Below are positions 60,998 through 64,000 of a stretch of 64,000 nt of DNA, piece by piece. This stretch comes from Streptomyces stelliscabiei (lineage in GTDB: Bacteria; Actinomycetota; Actinomycetes; Streptomycetales; Streptomycetaceae), in NCBI RefSeq assembly GCF_014873495.1, contig NZ_JADBGF010000002.1, positions 1 through 64,000 on the forward strand, written 5' to 3'. The position numbers and the translations under genes are program-made. Each line of letters starts with the position of its first letter. The first letter of the stretch is position 1. Below the pieces are notes generated by a model. That model saw only the letters and a program-made list of their open reading frames with translations, made no database searches and was not told the origin of the DNA.

Positions 60998-63181
60998 TCA
61001 GAGCAGCTTGTCCAGGGTGATCGGCAGGTCCCGCACTCGCTTGCCGGTCGCGTGATGCACGGCGTTCGCCACGGCCGCACCGACACCCGCGGTGGACACC
61101 TCGCCGGCGCCGAGAATGCCGAGCGGCATCTTGGGGTCCGGGTCGTCCAGGAAGGACACGTCGATCGGCGGGATGTCGGCGTGCACCGGGACGTGGTACT
61201 CGGCCAGGCTGGGGTTCATGATCCGTCCGGTGCGCGGGTCGACGAGGGTCTCCTCCGCCATGGCCAGGCCCAGGCCCATCACGATGCCGCCACGCATCTG
61301 ACTGGCCGCTGTCTTCGGGTTGATCACCCTGCCGATGTCGAACACCCCGACCCACCTCGACACCCGCGTCTCGCCGGTCTCGGCATCGACCTTGACCTCG
61401 CAGAAGTGCACACCGGAGGCGGCCTTCACCCACCGCTGGGCATCGAGCAGGAAGTTCGGGAGAAACCGCGCCCGCCCGGCGATCCGGCCGAGCCGCGTAT
61501 CCGATCCAACGACGGCCTCGACGTGCGGCACCTTCGCGCGCCGGAGAATCTCCTCGTTGGTGCCACCGCCCGTCTTGCGTGCCATGGACTTCAGCGTCTG
61601 CTTGAGCTCCTCGCACGCCTGGACCACGCCGGCCGCGACGCTCGCGGTCTGGGCAGATGCACCGGCGAACGGTCCCAGCGGCAGCGCGGAGTCGCCGTAC
61701 TCCACGCGAACGGCGTCGAACGGCACACCGAGCGCGTCGGCCGTGATCTGGGCCTGGGCCGTGGCCGCGCCCATGCCCATCTCGTGGAAGCCGCAGCGCA
61801 CCAGCACGCTCCCGTCGGCCGACAGGCGCACCGTGACGTTGACCGGCAACGTCAACGCCCGGTGGAACGCCGTCGCCACGCCCGTCCCGACCAGCCACCG
61901 GCCGTCGCGCGTGGAACGCGGTTCGGGGTTGCGCTCGTGCCAGTCGAACCGCTCCGCGCCCAGCGCGTACAACTCACGCAGCCTGCGGTGCGAGAACTTC
62001 TTCCTGCCGCCGATCGGGTCGACCGCGGTCTCGTTGCGCAGGCGCAGCTCGATCGGGTCCATGCCCAGCTCACAGGCCAGTTCGTCGATCGCGGACTCCA
62101 GGGCGAAGGTGCCGATCGCCTCGCCCGGCGCCCGCATGAAGGTGTTCGGCAGCAGGTCGAGCGACACGAGGTCGTGCCGCGCGAGGATGTTCTCGGCAGC
62201 GTAGAGATGCTGGGACGCAGAGGTGACCTGTTCGAAAGGACCGCCGATCGGGCCGGTGCGGATGATGCTGGTGTGTATCAGCGAGGTCAGCCTGCCGTCG
62301 CGGTCCGCACCCAGCGCGACCCGCTGGATGGAGGGGGTGCGTCCGCCCACCGTGCGGTAGACCGATTCCCGCGAGAGCACCAGCCGGACGGGCCTGTCGG
62401 TCGCCCGCGCTGCCATCACAGCGAGGATGGTGCCGGGCCAGATCGCGGACTTGCCGCCGAAGGCGCCACCGACGAACGGCGCCAGCACCCGCACGTTCGT
62501 CCTGGGGACCCCGAACCGCAGTGCGAGGTGGGTGCGGAACCAGTCGATGGTCTGCGTCGCGTCGTGGACGGTGAGCCGGTCGCCGTCCCAGTTCGCTGTG
62601 GTGGCGTGCAGTTCCAGCGCGTTGTGATTCTGCGGCGGGGTGGTGTACCGCAGGTCCAGCGCCACCGGTGCGGCCTTGAGCGCGGCTTCCGCGTCGCCCT
62701 TCTTGGCCCCTCGGGGGAGGAGCGGGTTGTTCGGCTGCGGCCGTGCGTCTTGCTCGGACCCTTCGAAGTCCACGACGGACTTCGTCACCGTGTACTCGGC
62801 GCGCACCAGCGCGGCGGCCTCCCGGGCGGCGGCGGAGGTCTCCGCGACGACCACCGCGATCGGCTGCCCCTCCCAGTGCACCTCGTCGCTCTGCAGATAG
62901 TTCACCGAGGTGCCGGAAAACATCACGGTGAGGTTGAACGCGCCGGGCTTGGGAGCCGGTTTCAGCGGGGGCGCGTTGAGGTGAGTGAGGACGGCGACCA
63001 CGCCCGGCACCGCACTGGCCTCGTCGGTGTGCAGGGCGGTGATCCGGCCGCGGCTGATGGTGGCGTGCACGAGTACGGCGTGCGTGAGGCCGGGGTAGAA
63101 GTGCTCGGCGGCGAACTTGGCCGCACCGGTCGTCTTGACGCCGCCGTCGACGCGGTCGAGCGGTTGTCCGATCGTGGTCAT
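60998..63181 (-). CDS. Xanthine/aldehyde dehydrogenase molybdenum-binding subunit
   Basis: 727 residues from ATG 63181. This is the large molybdopterin subunit of the xanthine oxidase family, closest in length and layout to YagR/PaoC. It begins IGQPLDRVDGGVKTTGAAKF, has FVGGAFGGKSAIWPGTILAV in the Moco site, TFMRAPGEAIGTFALESAID, and the near-C-terminal LGILGAGEVSTAGVGAAVAN with the catalytic Glu. Substrates are probably aldehydes or purines. The FAD subunit gene lies 169 bp upstream and xdhC downstream. Confidence 0.9.
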   Translation of the reverse strand: MTTIGQPLDRVDGGVKTTGAAKFAAEHFYPGLTHAVLVHATISRGRITALHTDEASAVPGVVAVLTHLNAPPLKPAPKPGAFNLTVMFSGTSVNYLQSDEVHWEGQPIAVVVAETSAAAREAAALVRAEYTVTKSVVDFEGSEQDARPQPNNPLLPRGAKKGDAEAALKAAPVALDLRYTTPPQNHNALELHATTANWDGDRLTVHDATQTIDWFRTHLALRFGVPRTNVRVLAPFVGGAFGGKSAIWPGTILAVMAARATDRPVRLVLSRESVYRTVGGRTPSIQRVALGADRDGRLTSLIHTSIIRTGPIGGPFEQVTSASQHLYAAENILARHDLVSLDLLPNTFMRAPGEAIGTFALESAIDELACELGMDPIELRLRNETAVDPIGGRKKFSHRRLRELYALGAERFDWHERNPEPRSTRDGRWLVGTGVATAFHRALTLPVNVTVRLSADGSVLVRCGFHEMGMGAATAQAQITADALGVPFDAVRVEYGDSALPLGPFAGASAQTASVAAGVVQACEELKQTLKSMARKTGGGTNEEILRRAKVPHVEAVVGSDTRLGRIAGRARFLPNFLLDAQRWVKAASGVHFCEVKVDAETGETRVSRWVGVFDIGRVINPKTAASQMRGGIVMGLGLAMAEETLVDPRTGRIMNPSLAEYHVPVHADIPPIDVSFLDDPDPKMPLGILGAGEVSTAGVGAAVANAVHHATGKRVRDLPITLDKLL

Positions 63182-63350
63182 GCCGCCCTGCCCTCTTCCG
63201 TACGGCCCGGTCGCTCGCTGCGCGAAAGTCGCGCGAGCCGGACAGGGATGGGTTTCACAATGACTGCCCCACATCGCTCAGGGGACTGATCCTTCTGATC
63301 CGCCGCGGGCGGAAGCAGCCGCAACCGTGTTGTCCCGCTTCCTCTCGGCA

Positions 63351-64000
63351 TCAGGCGGCGCTCCCGTCGGTCAGCAGGCGCCGCAGAGTCGCCACGATCG
63401 TGCGCTGCGCGAGTTCGATCTTGAACGCGTTCTGTGGTCCGCCCTCCGCGGCGGCGAGTTCGGCTTCCGCCGCCCCCCGGAAGGCCTCCTCGGCCGCCGG
63501 CCGGCCGAGGAGCACGCGTTCGGCTTCGGTGGCGCGCCACGGCTTCGTGCCGACGCCGCCCAGGGCGAGCCGGACCTCGGTGACCACGCCGTCCTCGACG
63601 GCCAGCGCGGCCGCGACGGAGACGAGGGCGAACGCGTAGGACGCACGGTCGCGCACCTTTCGGTAGCGCGAGTTCGCTGCCACCGGCACCGGCGGCAGCT
63701 CGACGGCCGTGATCAGCTCGTCGGCGGCCAGCACCGTCTCGATATGGGGCGTGTCGCCGGGCAGCCGGTGGAACTCGGCGACCGGTATTCGCCGGGTGCC
63801 GCGCACGCTCTCCACCTCGACGACCGCGTCGAGCATCACCAGCGCCACCGCCATGTCCGAGGGATGGGTCGCGATGCAGTGCTCGCTCGCCCCCAGGACC
63901 GCGCCGCCGCGGGAGAACCCGCCGATCGCGTCACAACCGCTGCCGGGCGCACGCTTGTTGCACGCGGCGCTCTCGTCGTAGAAGTACATGCAGCGGGTGC
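63351..64000 (-). CDS. Xanthine/aldehyde dehydrogenase FAD-binding subunit, partial
   Basis: The gene enters from beyond the right end of the window; about 216 C-terminal codons are visible. The visible part carries the CO-dehydrogenase-type FAD domain (FSRGGAVLGASEHCIATHPS, DMAVALVMLDAVVEVESV) and C-terminal domain (YRKVRDRASYAFALVSVAAA, VRLALGGVGTKPW). The Cys residues in TRCMYFYDESAAC and GSGC fit the extra 4Fe-4S site of YagS/PaoB-type subunits. An iron-sulfur subunit gene is expected just outside. Confidence 0.88.
   Translation of the reverse strand, partial: TRCMYFYDESAACNKRAPGSGCDAIGGFSRGGAVLGASEHCIATHPSDMAVALVMLDAVVEVESVRGTRRIPVAEFHRLPGDTPHIETVLAADELITAVELPPVPVAANSRYRKVRDRASYAFALVSVAAALAVEDGVVTEVRLALGGVGTKPWRATEAERVLLGRPAAEEAFRGAAEAELAAAEGGPQNAFKIELAQRTIVATLRRLLTDGSAA

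Noticed and set aside
60599..63289. 896-residue plus-strand open frame opposite the molybdenum subunit
   Set aside because: Antisense shadow of a well-recognised dehydrogenase subunit; it has His/Arg/Gly-rich composition and no motifs.

Overview
The window looks like a piece of a high-GC Streptomyces (or close relative) genome, probably a conjugative plasmid or plasmid-derived accessory region joined to a more chromosomal stretch. The evidence is high-GC coding with GTG and TTG starts, many ATGA/GTGA gene overlaps, DUF6207- and probable DUF6233-type proteins, an XRE-TPR regulator, an FtsK-type DNA translocase, a MobF-type relaxase and plasmid parA/parB. No rRNA, tRNA, CRISPR array or classical insertion sequence was recognised. 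No tap/tpg telomere genes were recognised either.

Layout. 1-7225 is C-depleted, A/G-rich, low-complexity sequence with no credible gene; it passes abruptly into normal Streptomyces DNA and may be an assembly or sequencing artefact at a contig end. 7.2-14 kb is a defence-like cluster: membrane proteins, a CoiA-like nuclease, an HNH-like protein and two tandem, translationally coupled AbiTii-domain membrane proteins. 14-18.7 kb holds two FtsK-like genes (one with a broken Walker A), a small membrane protein and a replication-type gene behind a large inverted repeat. 18.7-23.3 kb is a compact gene set resembling a ribosomal-peptide pathway: a 49-residue peptide, a JmjC/cupin oxygenase, an aldo/keto reductase, an APH-fold kinase and a divergent XRE-TPR regulator.

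23.4-25.3 kb carries a coupled regulator operon with an apparent homopolymer frameshift. 26-29.3 kb is a run of small Streptomyces genes and a DNA ligase separated by three copies of one intergenic module (hairpin, conserved core, phased 12-bp repeats). 29.4-32.1 kb has three lectin-like beta-proteins. 32.7-41.2 kb has a cold-shock protein, a replication-relaxation protein, a roughly 750-bp field of short palindromes, a large XRE/coiled-coil/membrane protein, a second CoiA-like protein and an unknown cytosolic protein behind a 72-bp inverted repeat.

41.3-46.7 kb is the mobilisation and partition block: MobF relaxase, ParB, ParA and four copies of a GTGCTTACCSGGTAAGCAC palindrome (likely parS), two of them inside a 91-bp direct repeat and one inside parB itself. 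46.8-53.2 kb is a minus-strand series of small, mostly overlapping accessory genes (RapZ C-domain, Lsr2-like, ASCH, GGDEF, zinc-finger proteins) whose upstream gene, a P-loop kinase, is cut off by a three-recombinase (RIT/Tn554-like) element at 53.2-59.0 kb. Right of that element the content changes to YnfA, XdhC and xanthine/aldehyde dehydrogenase subunits, the last running off the window.

The most promising undescribed candidates are the peptide-oxygenase-reductase-kinase operon, the three-copy cassette-like intergenic module, the palindrome field at 35.5-36.3 kb and the AbiTii pair.
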